Source: Chitinophagaceae bacterium
Lineage (GTDB): Bacteria; Bacteroidota; Bacteroidia; Chitinophagales; Chitinophagaceae
Direction: 5' to 3'
Assembly: GCA_016721725.1 (NCBI GenBank)
Contig: JADKHN010000001.1
Coordinates: forward strand, 1,550,001-1,614,000
Length of the DNA: 64,000 nt
Of this stretch, positions 1-9,159 are shown piece by piece; position 1 is the first letter of the stretch; every line of letters begins with the position of its first letter. The notes under the pieces were generated by a model that saw only the letters and a program-made list of their open reading frames with translations, made no database searches and was not told where the DNA came from. The translations under genes and the position numbers were made by a program.

Positions 1-1
1 C

Positions 2-724
2 CAGGTCATGGTGGATCATATCTGCAGCGATGAAACACTGGCTCAGCTCAGGGAATGCCTGGCCGCGGTGGTGGACAGCATGCATGGCACCGCGCATAAA
101 GTGGTGTACAATACGGTCTACCCGATCGCGGGTAAAACGGGTACCGCGGTGACCGCGCTCGACAATAAGGGCTATAATAAAGGCAATAAGATCTACCAGG
201 CCTCCTTCATCGGTTATTTCCCGTCCAATCAACCCAAATACAGCATTGCCGTAGTGATACAGAACAGCCGTGAATCTAAAATGATCTACGGCGCAGATGT
301 ATCGGGAGCCGTATTCCGGGAGATCAGCGACAGGATCTATGGCCGGTACCTGGGAACTGCAACTTTCCAGGGAACTGCAACCGCTGACAGCATGGCTTAT
401 CAATATTACGGACTGAAGAATGAACTGGCTTCCATCTTCAAACTGATGCAGATCCCTTACGCTGATTCCGCCGTGGCTGGCTACTGGAGGCAAATGCAAC
501 TCCGGAGTAATACCGCCACATTAAATACACCGCTCGTTTCAATGTCAACATCCGGTTCTGTAACCCCTAACGTTGTCGGAATGGGATTGAAAGACGCGGT
601 GTATTTACTGGAGAACAAAGGATTGAAAGTATCGGCAACCGGCCGGGGCAGGGTGGTCAACCAGAGCCTGGCTGCCGGAACACCATTCAAGAATGACCAG
701 ACCATTTCAATATTGCTGAATTGA
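2..724 (+). CDS. ftsI: Peptidoglycan transpeptidase FtsI (PBP3), 3' part
   Basis: This is the C-terminal end of a class B penicillin-binding protein, which cross-links septal peptidoglycan in the periplasm. The reading frame is open from the window edge, so the start and most of the protein lie outside. The KTGTA box of the transpeptidase domain is visible (about residue 45 of the fragment), followed by the typical ASFIGYFP strand. The last 55 residues form a PASTA domain (TPNVVGMGLKDA onward), as in many Bacteroidota FtsI proteins. The stop codon overlaps the murE start by one base, so the two are translationally linked. The identity is firm from the motifs and from its place at the head of the dcw genes. 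Confidence 0.93.
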   Translation, partial: QVMVDHICSDETLAQLRECLAAVVDSMHGTAHKVVYNTVYPIAGKTGTAVTALDNKGYNKGNKIYQASFIGYFPSNQPKYSIAVVIQNSRESKMIYGADVSGAVFREISDRIYGRYLGTATFQGTATADSMAYQYYGLKNELASIFKLMQIPYADSAVAGYWRQMQLRSNTATLNTPLVSMSTSGSVTPNVVGMGLKDAVYLLENKGLKVSATGRGRVVNQSLAAGTPFKNDQTISILLN

Positions 725-2184
725 TGCTGAACGACATCTTATATAAAACAGGCTTGCTGGCGGTCAGGGGGGATACCCATATCGGGATCACCGGACTCCA
801 GATCGATTCGCGTAAAGTGAAACCGGGAGACTGCTTCATCGCGGTCCGCGGAACGCTTTCCGATGGTCATGATCATATCGATGCCGCCGTTGCCCAGGGC
901 GCCGCCGCGATCGTATGTGAACATTTCCCGGCTTCATTCAATGAATCGGTCACTTATGTCCAGGTTCAGAACAGCGCCCTGGCAGCCGGATTCATGAGCC
1001 ATCAATATTATGGTGAACCTTCGGCCAAAATGAAACTGGTTGGTGTAACCGGTACCAACGGGAAGACCACCATCGCCACCTTGCTTTGGAAATTATTCAC
1101 GGAACTGGGTTATACCTGCGGATTGATCAGTACGGTGGAGAACCAGGTCGGCAGAACCGTCATACCGGCCACGCATACCACGCCCGATGCCATCAGCGTC
1201 AACGCCTTGCTTAAGAAAATGACGGATGCCGGGTGCACCCATGTATTCATGGAATGCAGCAGTCACGCGATACACCAGCATCGCATCGCCGGGCTTCATT
1301 TCGCCGGGGCCCTGTTCAGCAACATCACCCACGACCACCTTGATTACCACGAAACCTTTGATGAGTACATCCGGGTTAAAAAATCCTGGTTCGATTCTCT
1401 TCCCGCCACAGCATTCGCCATCAGTAATGCCGATGACAAAAGAGGGGCGGTGATGCTCCAGAACACGGCGGCTAAGAAATATTTCTACAGCCTTAAAACG
1501 ATGGCTGATTTTAAAGGAAGGATCCTGGACAACAGTCTTACCGGCCTGCATATGATGGTCAATGAGACCGAAGTGTATTTCCGGCTTATTGGAGAATTCA
1601 ATGCCTATAACCTGCTGGCCGTTTATGGCGCGGCGGTCTGTTGCGGGGAAGACAAAGCAAGGGTATTACAACTGCTCAGCAATCTGGATGGAGCCGAGGG
1701 CAGGTTCGATTATATCGTAAGTGAAAAGACCAGGGTGATGGGGATCGTTGACTACGCCCACACACCGGATGCTTTACTGAACGTGCTGGCCACCATAAAA
1801 AAACTCAGGCCCGGTAACGAACAGGTGATCACCGTAATAGGATGCGGCGGAGACCGGGATAAGACCAAACGGCCCCTGATGGCTGAAGTGGCCTGTGAAT
1901 ACAGCGACAAGGTCATCCTTACCTCGGATAACCCGCGCAGTGAGGAACCCATGGGGATACTGGCCGACATGCAGGCCGGAGTCAATGCGGCGGCAAAAAA
2001 AAAAGTCATTTCGATCGCTGATCGGAAAGAGGCGATCAAGACTGCGGTGAGCCTGGCCCGGGAAGCGGATATCCTGCTGATCGCCGGAAAGGGACATGAA
2101 AAGTACCAGGAGATCAAAGGGGTGCGGTTTGATTTTGATGATAAAAAAGTATTGAGGGAGATGTTTGAATTGCTTGAAAAATAA
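724..2184 (+). CDS. murE: UDP-MurNAc-tripeptide synthetase MurE (meso-DAP adding)
   Basis: This cytosolic ligase adds the third amino acid to UDP-MurNAc-L-Ala-D-Glu using ATP. The ATP-binding motif GTNGKTT lies near residue 110, followed by the central and C-terminal Mur ligase domains. The DNPR motif near residue 402 is the known signature of meso-diaminopimelate-adding enzymes, which fits a Gram-negative wall. The length (486 aa) is normal. The ATG at 724 overlaps the ftsI stop; a TTG at 721 is also in frame but less likely. It sits between ftsI and mraY, with a hairpin in the gap before mraY. Confidence 0.96.
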   Translation: MLNDILYKTGLLAVRGDTHIGITGLQIDSRKVKPGDCFIAVRGTLSDGHDHIDAAVAQGAAAIVCEHFPASFNESVTYVQVQNSALAAGFMSHQYYGEPSAKMKLVGVTGTNGKTTIATLLWKLFTELGYTCGLISTVENQVGRTVIPATHTTPDAISVNALLKKMTDAGCTHVFMECSSHAIHQHRIAGLHFAGALFSNITHDHLDYHETFDEYIRVKKSWFDSLPATAFAISNADDKRGAVMLQNTAAKKYFYSLKTMADFKGRILDNSLTGLHMMVNETEVYFRLIGEFNAYNLLAVYGAAVCCGEDKARVLQLLSNLDGAEGRFDYIVSEKTRVMGIVDYAHTPDALLNVLATIKKLRPGNEQVITVIGCGGDRDKTKRPLMAEVACEYSDKVILTSDNPRSEEPMGILADMQAGVNAAAKKKVISIADRKEAIKTAVSLAREADILLIAGKGHEKYQEIKGVRFDFDDKKVLREMFELLEK

Positions 2185-2193
2185 TAAAGTTCA

Positions 2194-2255
2194 CAGTTGG
2201 CAGTGGGCAGTTTGCAATCGCAGACTCCGTACTGTAAACTGCCCGCTGCGAACTG
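2194..2255. repeat. Intergenic hairpin repeat, murE-mraY gap
   Basis: Two 23-base arms (2194-2216 and 2233-2255) are near-perfect reverse complements around a 16-base loop. Each is built from variations of the words CAGTTGGCAGT and GGGCAGTTTGCA. There is no T-run, so it does not look like a terminator, and mraY downstream must be transcribed through it. A single arm of a similar sequence occurs at about 17346-17390. Confidence 0.75.
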
Positions 2256-2267
2256 CAAATTGATATT

Positions 2268-3578
2268 ATGCTGTATCACTTATTTGATTGGATGACGAAA
2301 GAGGGTTTCCGGTTTCCCGGGAGCGGCCTCTTTCAGTTCGTCACATTCAGGGTTATGCTGGCCATGATACTAAGCCTGATCATCACTACGGTTTTTGGCA
2401 AAAAACTGATCAAATTCCTGCAACACCGCCAATTGGGAGAATCCGTACGCGACCTGGGCCTGGCTGGTGAGCAACAGAAGAAAGGTACCCCTACCATGGG
2501 AGGCATCATCATCATACTGGCCATACTCATACCCACCTTGCTGCTCGCCAACCTGGACAAGGTCTATATCCGCCTGATGCTGCTCTGCACGGTATGGCTG
2601 GGGACCATCGGTTTCATCGACGATTACCTGAAGATCAGGGCCAAGCGCATCGCCAAGGAAAAAGGGGTGGACTATAAGAAAAGCGACAGTGATGGTTTGG
2701 CCGGGCGCTTCAAGATATTCGGACAGGTCATGCTCGGGATCATTGTCGGGGCCACCCTCTACTTTAACCAGAGTGTCGTGGTCAAAAGAGAAGTCATCAC
2801 TTCCGAAGGCAACACCAATATCGCATTAGGGCTAAAGGAAAAAACCACCAAGGCAAAACTGGATACGGTCATGATCGATGGCAAGCCTCACGTCTTCGCA
2901 TCGGTGAAAACACCCATCACCACGATCCCCTTCCTGAAGGGGCATGAATTCAATTATGCCAAACTGCTGCCATCCGGATGGCGCGATTACACGTATATAT
3001 TGTATATCCTCATCGTCATATTCATTGTGACGGCAGTGAGCAACGGGGCCAATATCACGGATGGCCTCGACGGTCTCGCAACAGGTGTCAGTGCGGTGGT
3101 GGGTATCGCCCTGGGCATTTTCGCCTATGTGAGTGGTAATATCAAGTTCGCGGAGTACCTGAACATCATGTACATACCCAATCTCAGCGAACTGTCCATT
3201 TTCATCGCGGCATTTGTTGGCGCCTGCATCGGCTTCCTTTGGTATAATGCTTACCCGGCACAGGTCTTCATGGGCGATACCGGCAGCCTGGCCCTGGGAG
3301 GGATCATCGCGGCACTGGCCATCATCGTGCGAAAGGAATTGCTGATACCTTTTTTCTGCTTCGTGTTCCTGATCGAGAACCTCAGTGTGATGATCCAGGT
3401 GGGGTATTTCAAATACACGAAACGGAAATACGGGGAAGGACGACGGGTGTTCCTGATGAGCCCGCTGCATCACCATTACCAGAAACTGGGTTACCACGAA
3501 AGCAAGATCGCGGTCCGTTTCTGGATCATCACCATCCTGAGCGTGGTGCTGGCGATCGTGACACTGAAACTGAGGTAG
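2268..3578 (+). CDS. mraY: Phospho-MurNAc-pentapeptide transferase MraY
   Basis: This integral membrane enzyme transfers phospho-MurNAc-pentapeptide to undecaprenyl phosphate to make lipid I. About ten membrane segments are visible. The conserved Asp pair of the family is seen in FIDDYLK (about residue 117), the NITDGLDGL motif near residue 262 and the HHHYQKLGYHE loop near the C-terminus. The protein is 436 aa, longer than the roughly 360 aa of E. coli. The extra sequence is a hydrophilic insert around residues 165-225, between transmembrane segments, which I recall as usual in Bacteroidota. It is followed at once by a perfect palindrome. Confidence 0.96.
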   Translation: MLYHLFDWMTKEGFRFPGSGLFQFVTFRVMLAMILSLIITTVFGKKLIKFLQHRQLGESVRDLGLAGEQQKKGTPTMGGIIIILAILIPTLLLANLDKVYIRLMLLCTVWLGTIGFIDDYLKIRAKRIAKEKGVDYKKSDSDGLAGRFKIFGQVMLGIIVGATLYFNQSVVVKREVITSEGNTNIALGLKEKTTKAKLDTVMIDGKPHVFASVKTPITTIPFLKGHEFNYAKLLPSGWRDYTYILYILIVIFIVTAVSNGANITDGLDGLATGVSAVVGIALGIFAYVSGNIKFAEYLNIMYIPNLSELSIFIAAFVGACIGFLWYNAYPAQVFMGDTGSLALGGIIAALAIIVRKELLIPFFCFVFLIENLSVMIQVGYFKYTKRKYGEGRRVFLMSPLHHHYQKLGYHESKIAVRFWIITILSVVLAIVTLKLR

Positions 3579-3873
3579 CAAACTTTGCCAAAGTTTTAAA
3601 CTTTGGCAAAGTTGAAACATAAAATAGTATTGAAAAACCACAACCTAGATGCTGATGAAGATCGGCGTCAAAGTTTTTCAATGGTCAAGCCAAAACCTGT
3701 GAAATGCATTGAATATCCAATTATCCATGAGAGCCGCGACCTGTTAAATTCTATGCTGTTGAAGAACCACTTTTTGTATCACAGATTCAGGTGATTAAAT
3801 GATTTCGCAGATTTTTCAGTCTGGGTAATGATGATTCAGGATCGAGTAAGATAACTTAAAATCGAACAGGTAA
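3579..3873. repeat. mraY-murD gap with perfect palindrome and degenerate repeat
   Basis: This 295-base stretch has no credible gene. Right after the mraY stop lies a perfect palindrome: arm AACTTTGCCAAAGTTT at 3581-3596, one loop base, and its exact reverse complement at 3598-3613. Each arm is itself nearly palindromic. Around 3770-3850 is a second AT-rich repeat-like tract (gatttcgcagattttt and ggtaatgatgattcagg). From memory both resemble repeats scattered in Bacteroidota genomes; this was not checked. A 63-codon open frame at 3603-3794 runs through the palindrome and is not supported. Confidence 0.65.
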
Positions 3874-5214
3874 ATGCCTGAGAAAATGGTCATACTGGGT
3901 GCGGGCGAAAGCGGGGTGGGTGCGGCATTGCTGGCCAGCCAGCAGGGCTATAACGTTTTCGTGAGCGATGGCGGTTCCATCCGGGATCATTTCAAGAAAG
4001 AACTGCAGGATGCTGCGATCGAGTTTGAAGAGGGCGGCCACAGTAATGCAAGGATCCTGGAAGCGAATGAAGTGGTGAAGAGCCCGGGCATACCCGAAAA
4101 GAACGAATTGGTCAAACTGATCAGGGCCAGCCGGATCCCCGTGATCAGTGAGGTGGAACTCGCTTACCGGTTCAAGGGGAAGAGTCGCGTCATCGCCATC
4201 ACCGGCAGCAACGGAAAGACCACGACCACTTCACTTACGTATCACATGTGCAAGACCGGAGGCGCAGACTGCGCCATGGTGGGCAATATCGGTTATTCAT
4301 TCGCCCGGCAGGTGGCGGGAGACCCGAAAGAACTCTATGTGGCTGAGATCAGCTCGTTCCAGCTGGATGACATCAGGACCTTTCGTCCGGATGTTGCCGT
4401 ATTGACCAATATAACCGAGGATCACCTCGACCGGTACGAATATGAAATGAAAAATTATATCAGCAGCAAATTCAGGATCGCCATGAACCAGGAGCCGGAT
4501 GATATATTCATTTATAACCTGGATGATGAAGTGACCATGAACTACAAGGACCATTACCCCATTAAATCAACACTAGCCCCATTCACCATGAGTAAACAAC
4601 TGCCACAGGGAGCTTACCTGCTAAACGCGAAGATGCACCTGAAATGGAAAAACGAGGAAATGCAGATGAGTATCGAGGATTTCGCCCTGAAGGGGAAACA
4701 CAACCAGTATAACAGCATGGCCGCCAGCCTGGCTGCCACGGCCATGGATATTCGAAAGGAAAAGATCAGGGAAGCCCTGCAGACTTTTGAAAGTCTTGAG
4801 CACCGGATGGAGACCGTGGCCACGATCAAGGGAGTTGAATTCATCAATGACAGTAAGGCCACCAATGTGAACAGCACCTGGTTCGCGCTCGAAAGCATGG
4901 AGAAGCCCGTGATCCTGATCCTGGGCGGCGTGGACAAGGGAAATGATTATTCGCTGATCCGGGAACTGGTCAAGGAAAAGGTAAAAGCCATCGTTTGCAT
5001 GGGTACTGAGAACAGGAAGATCCATGAGGCCTTCGGCGATGTCGTATCCCTGATGGTCAATACCGGTAATGCGCAGGATGCCGTGCAATCCGCCTTCCAC
5101 TTCGCCAACAAGGGTGATGTGGTGCTGTTGAGCCCGGCCTGCGCCAGTTTCGATCTGTTCAAGAATTATGAGGACAGGGGGAACCAGTTTAAGAAAGCAG
5201 TGAAAGAACTATGA
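3874..5214 (+). CDS. murD: UDP-MurNAc-L-alanine:D-glutamate ligase MurD
   Basis: This cytosolic ATP-dependent ligase adds D-glutamate to UDP-MurNAc-L-Ala. The N-terminal dinucleotide-like fold begins with VILGAGESGVGAALL. The ATP loop GSNGKTTTT lies near residue 109, the central motif is NITEDHLDRY, and the C-terminal domain carries the HRME and NDSKATN motifs typical of MurD. The length (446 aa) is normal. It starts at ATG 3874 after a repeat-filled gap and precedes ftsW by 61 bases. Confidence 0.96.
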   Translation: MPEKMVILGAGESGVGAALLASQQGYNVFVSDGGSIRDHFKKELQDAAIEFEEGGHSNARILEANEVVKSPGIPEKNELVKLIRASRIPVISEVELAYRFKGKSRVIAITGSNGKTTTTSLTYHMCKTGGADCAMVGNIGYSFARQVAGDPKELYVAEISSFQLDDIRTFRPDVAVLTNITEDHLDRYEYEMKNYISSKFRIAMNQEPDDIFIYNLDDEVTMNYKDHYPIKSTLAPFTMSKQLPQGAYLLNAKMHLKWKNEEMQMSIEDFALKGKHNQYNSMAASLAATAMDIRKEKIREALQTFESLEHRMETVATIKGVEFINDSKATNVNSTWFALESMEKPVILILGGVDKGNDYSLIRELVKEKVKAIVCMGTENRKIHEAFGDVVSLMVNTGNAQDAVQSAFHFANKGDVVLLSPACASFDLFKNYEDRGNQFKKAVKEL

Positions 5215-5275
5215 ATGCTTTATTAAGTAATAAGTAATAAGTACGGAGCATCAGGGCTAAGTCAATGAAATAACA

Positions 5276-6535
5276 ATGTCCGAACCGATCAACATAAAAC
5301 AATTCTTTACACCATCCTTCAGCGGGGTGAGCAGCAACCTGGTGTCCAAAACCCGGGGTGACAGGGTGATCTGGGGTATCGTGGTCATCCTGACCCTGGT
5401 GAGTCTGCTGGTGGTGTACAGCAGTACCGGTTCACTGGCATACAAATACAGTAAGAGTACAGAGAGTTACCTGTTCAAGCAATTCGCCTTTATCATCCTG
5501 GGTGTGATGATCATCTATTTCGCACACCGGGTCAACTATACCTTGTATTCCAGGGTGGCCAAATTGCTTTTTGTGATCTCCATTCCCTTATTGATCTACA
5601 CCTATTTCTTTGGCGCCCGGCTCAACGAAGGAAGCCGCTGGATCATGTTACCGGTCATCAACATGACCTTCCAGACCTCCGATATGGCCAAACTCGCGCT
5701 ATTCATGTACCTGAGCCGCCAACTCAGCCGGAAACAAAATGTGATCAAGGATTTCCGTAAAGGATTCTTACCGGTGATCATTCCTGTCGCCATCATTTGT
5801 TTGCTGGTTGCCCCGGCAAACCTGTCCACCGCGATTTTGATCGCAGGCACCAGTTTCATGCTCATGTTCATCGGCAGGGTAAGAACCCGGCATATCCTCC
5901 TCACGGTAGGTATCGCCTTGTTACCGGTACTGATATTGGTGGGTGTTGCGGTAAAGTATTATGACAAACCGACCCATAAGTCAAAAGACCTTCCGGCACT
6001 ATTCTCATCCGGCAGGGTACCCACCTGGATCGGACGCATCCAGACCTTCATCTACAGCAACAAGGAAGACGGCAATGAAAAGACCTACCAGGTGAACCAG
6101 GCCAAGATCGCCATCGCCAATGGAAGTTGGTTTGGAAGAGGACCAGGAAACAGTAATGCCCGGAATTTCCTGCCCCATTCCTACAGCGATTTCATCTATG
6201 CCATCATACTCGAAGAATACGGTTTGGCGGGAGGGGCATTCATGGTGTTCATTTACCTGCTGTTCCTGTACCGGTGCATCCGGCTTTACCGGAAATGCCC
6301 TTTTGCGTTCGGGGCCTTCCTGGCCCTGGCGCTGAGCTTCATGCTGGTGATACAGGCGATCGCGAATATGGGGGTCAACGTGAACGTGTTTCCCAATACG
6401 GGAGTCACCTTGCCGCTGGTGAGTATGGGAGGAAGCAGTTTCCTTTTTACCTGTTTGTCCATCGGTATCATTTTAAGCGTAGCGAGGAACGTGGAGCAGT
6501 TGGAGGGGAAAAAGGAATTGGTTGGTGAGAATTAA
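5276..6535 (+). CDS. ftsW: Septal peptidoglycan polymerase FtsW (SEDS family)
   Basis: This membrane glycosyltransferase of the SEDS family polymerises lipid II at the septum together with FtsI. About ten transmembrane segments are visible, together with a long periplasmic loop and the family's GNSNARNFLPHSYSDFIYA and NTGVTLPLVSMGGSS motifs near the C-terminus. The length (419 aa) is usual. ATG 5276 follows a gap of TAATAAG-like short repeats. Position between murD and murG separates it from the elongation paralogue RodA. Confidence 0.94.
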   Translation: MSEPINIKQFFTPSFSGVSSNLVSKTRGDRVIWGIVVILTLVSLLVVYSSTGSLAYKYSKSTESYLFKQFAFIILGVMIIYFAHRVNYTLYSRVAKLLFVISIPLLIYTYFFGARLNEGSRWIMLPVINMTFQTSDMAKLALFMYLSRQLSRKQNVIKDFRKGFLPVIIPVAIICLLVAPANLSTAILIAGTSFMLMFIGRVRTRHILLTVGIALLPVLILVGVAVKYYDKPTHKSKDLPALFSSGRVPTWIGRIQTFIYSNKEDGNEKTYQVNQAKIAIANGSWFGRGPGNSNARNFLPHSYSDFIYAIILEEYGLAGGAFMVFIYLLFLYRCIRLYRKCPFAFGAFLALALSFMLVIQAIANMGVNVNVFPNTGVTLPLVSMGGSSFLFTCLSIGIILSVARNVEQLEGKKELVGEN

Positions 6536-6644
6536 GAAAGTCAGTAAGTCATAAAAGTCAAACAACAAATGAAGTGAATTGACCCAATGACCCATAACCC
6601 ACGACCAATTATTACCGTCCGGGTTTTTGACTTTAAAAAAATAA

Positions 6645-7753
6645 ATGGCGATTCGAATCATCATAGCGGGAGGAGGAACGGGCGGTCACATTTTTCCGGC
6701 CATCGCCATAGCGAATGCGATCAAAGGAAAGGAGCCACAGACCGAGTTCCTGTTTGTCGGGGCCAAAGGAAAAATGGAGATGGAAAAGATTCCGCAGGCG
6801 GGATACCGGATCGAGGGGATCGACATCGCGGGATTGAACAGAAGTTCTTTGATCAAGAATATCGGATTGCCTTTCAAACTGGTCAAGAGTTTTTTCCAGG
6901 TGAAAGGCATATTCGGGCGGTTTCAGCCAGATGCCGTGATCGGTGTCGGGGGATATTCGAGTTTTCCGGTACTCCGTTACGCACAGGCAAAGGGGATTCC
7001 CACTTTCATCCATGAAAGCAATTCTTTCGCGGGTAAAAGCAATATGCTGCTGGGAAAAAAGGCGACCCGCATCTTCGTCGCCAGCGAAGGAATGCAAAAG
7101 TTCTTTCCCCGGAAAAGATCCTGGTCACCGGCAACCCGGTCAGGGCGGCCATATCCGGAAGCCGGATCAGCCGGGAAGAAGGGATCCGGTTCTTCGGACT
7201 GGATCCTGAGAAAAAGACGGTTCTGTCCGTGGGAGGAAGCCTGGGGGCCAAAAGCATCAATGAAGCGCTGGACAAACACCTGGATGCGTTCGATGCCCAT
7301 GGATTACAACTGATCTGGCAAACCGGAAAGCCCTATGCCGAAGCGGGCCGGCGCCGGGCGGAAGGAAGGAAGAACGTGTGGGTGAGTGATTTCATTCAGC
7401 AAATGGAATACGCCTATGCGGCTGCCGACCTGGTGATCAGCCGGAGTGGCGCAATGGCCATCGCTGAACTATGTGTGATGAAAAAACCGGTGGTCTTTGT
7501 CCCTTACCCGCACGCAGCCGAGGATCACCAGACCGTCAATGCACAAAATTTAGTTAATAATAAAGCGGGAGTATTGGTGAGAGACCGGGAAGCGTTAGAC
7601 AACCTGGTATCAACGGTGATCAGTTTGTCGGAAGACGAAACCTTGCAAAATGAATTGAAAACGAATATCGGCCGTTTTGCGGTACTGAATGCGGACGAGG
7701 TCATTGCGGATGAAGTATTAAAGAAGTTAAAGTCTGGCAAGACCGGACAATAA
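6645..7753 (+). CDS. murG: UDP-GlcNAc transferase MurG, interrupted by a single-base frameshift
   Basis: This peripheral membrane glycosyltransferase converts lipid I to lipid II. The first part (from 6645) has the glycine-rich GGGTGGHIFPAIAIA loop. The second part, in another frame, has VGGSLGAKSINEAL, SRSGAMAIAEL and PYPHAAEDHQ, all standard MurG motifs. The frames join at the CCCC run 7107-7110: adding one C there restores FP-PEKILVTGNPVRAAI and a protein of about 369 residues, the family's normal length. murG is essential, so a sequencing or assembly deletion is the most likely cause. A real pseudogene would need a second copy elsewhere. Confidence 0.92.
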
Positions 7754-7770
7754 AACAGGAATTAAAAAGA

Positions 7771-9132
7771 ATGATCGATCTGAAAAACAGCAAACGGATC
7801 TATTTCATCGGTATCGGTGGTATCGGTATGAGTGCGTTGGCGAGATACTTCAAGTCGAAGGGATTGGCGGTAAGCGGTTATGACCGGACAAGTACGCCGC
7901 TGACCGGGCAACTGGAGGAAGAAGGGATCGCGGTGCATTATGAAGATGATATCCGGTTCATTGACAAGGCGGCCGACCTGGTGATCTATACACCGGCCAT
8001 ACCCGGGGATCATGCCGAGTTGAATTATTGCCGGGACAATGATTACCCGGTGGTGAAACGCAGCGATGTTTTAGGCGCCATCACCAATGAATCGTTCAAT
8101 ATCTGCATCGCGGGTACGCATGGCAAAACGACAACCAGTACCATGGTAGCCCATATACTCAGGCACAGCGGCTTTGGCTGTAACGCTTTTCTGGGGGGTA
8201 TCGCGGTGAATTATAACAGTAATTTCTGGAGCGATGAGCATGATGTTTGTGTGGTGGAAGCGGATGAATACGATAAGAGTTTTTTGAAACTGAATCCGGA
8301 TGTGGCCGTGATCACGGCGATGGACCCGGATCATCTCGACATCTACGGTACGTCAGAAAATGTTGAACAGGCCTTCATCGATTTTTCGGCCCGGGTAAAG
8401 AAAGGCGGATTGTTGTTGAGCAAGTACGGGTTGAAAAGATCGGCTGAATTAAAGGCTGACCGGCACCTGACCTATCATCTCCAGGATGACCGGGCCGATG
8501 TTCATGCCGCGAATATCCGGATGAACAACGGGAGCTACCATTTTGACGTGCAATTGCCGGGATCTGCGATAAGCGGACTGGACCTGCACATGGGGGGACA
8601 GCATAATATCGAGAATGCAACGGTGGCCATCGCCATTGCCAAGCAACTGGAGATCGGGGACGAGAAGATCAGGGCGGCCGTAGCGTCCTTCCAGGGGGTC
8701 AAAAGACGCTTCGAATACATTGTGAAGAATGACCGGCAGGTGTTCATCGATGACTATGCCCATCACCCGGATGAACTGAAGGCTTTGATCAAAGGAGCGA
8801 AATCGCTTTTTGCGGACAAGAAATGCACGATCATTTTTCAACCGCACCTGTTCAGCCGGACAAAGGATTTCGCGGATGGCTTTGCCGCCAGCCTCGACGG
8901 GGCCGATGAAGTGATCCTGCTGCCGATCTATCCGGCGAGGGAATTGCCGGTGGAAGGGGTGACCAGCGGGATGATCGCCGAACGGATGAAGAACCGCAAC
9001 CTGCTGCTGTTGCAAAAGGACGGGTTGACGGATTGGATCAGGGAAAATAAACGCGATCTGTTGATCACGGCTGGTGCCGGAGACATCGACACCCTGGTTG
9101 AACCCATTAAAAGAATACTGAACACGGAATAA
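7771..9132 (+). CDS. murC: UDP-MurNAc:L-alanine ligase MurC
   Basis: This cytosolic ligase attaches L-alanine to UDP-MurNAc, the first step of peptide stem synthesis. The N-terminal Rossmann motif GIGGIGMSALA is followed by the ATP loop GTHGKTTT near residue 115 and the VVEADEYDKSFL motif. The C-terminal part has DDYAHHPDE and FQPHLFSRT, both diagnostic of MurC. The length (453 aa) is normal. It lies 17 bases after murG and 27 bases before ftsQ, in the same operon. Confidence 0.96.
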   Translation: MIDLKNSKRIYFIGIGGIGMSALARYFKSKGLAVSGYDRTSTPLTGQLEEEGIAVHYEDDIRFIDKAADLVIYTPAIPGDHAELNYCRDNDYPVVKRSDVLGAITNESFNICIAGTHGKTTTSTMVAHILRHSGFGCNAFLGGIAVNYNSNFWSDEHDVCVVEADEYDKSFLKLNPDVAVITAMDPDHLDIYGTSENVEQAFIDFSARVKKGGLLLSKYGLKRSAELKADRHLTYHLQDDRADVHAANIRMNNGSYHFDVQLPGSAISGLDLHMGGQHNIENATVAIAIAKQLEIGDEKIRAAVASFQGVKRRFEYIVKNDRQVFIDDYAHHPDELKALIKGAKSLFADKKCTIIFQPHLFSRTKDFADGFAASLDGADEVILLPIYPARELPVEGVTSGMIAERMKNRNLLLLQKDGLTDWIRENKRDLLITAGAGDIDTLVEPIKRILNTE

Positions 9133-9159
9133 GGTTCCTGCTAAACCAGCGGAATAAAA

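Noticed and set aside
2832..3641. Minus-strand 269-codon open frame across mraY
   Set aside because: It is antisense to a clear MraY and has His/Gln-rich shadow composition.
3603..3794. Small 63-codon gene between mraY and murD
   Set aside because: It starts inside a palindromic repeat and shows no recognisable sequence or start signal.
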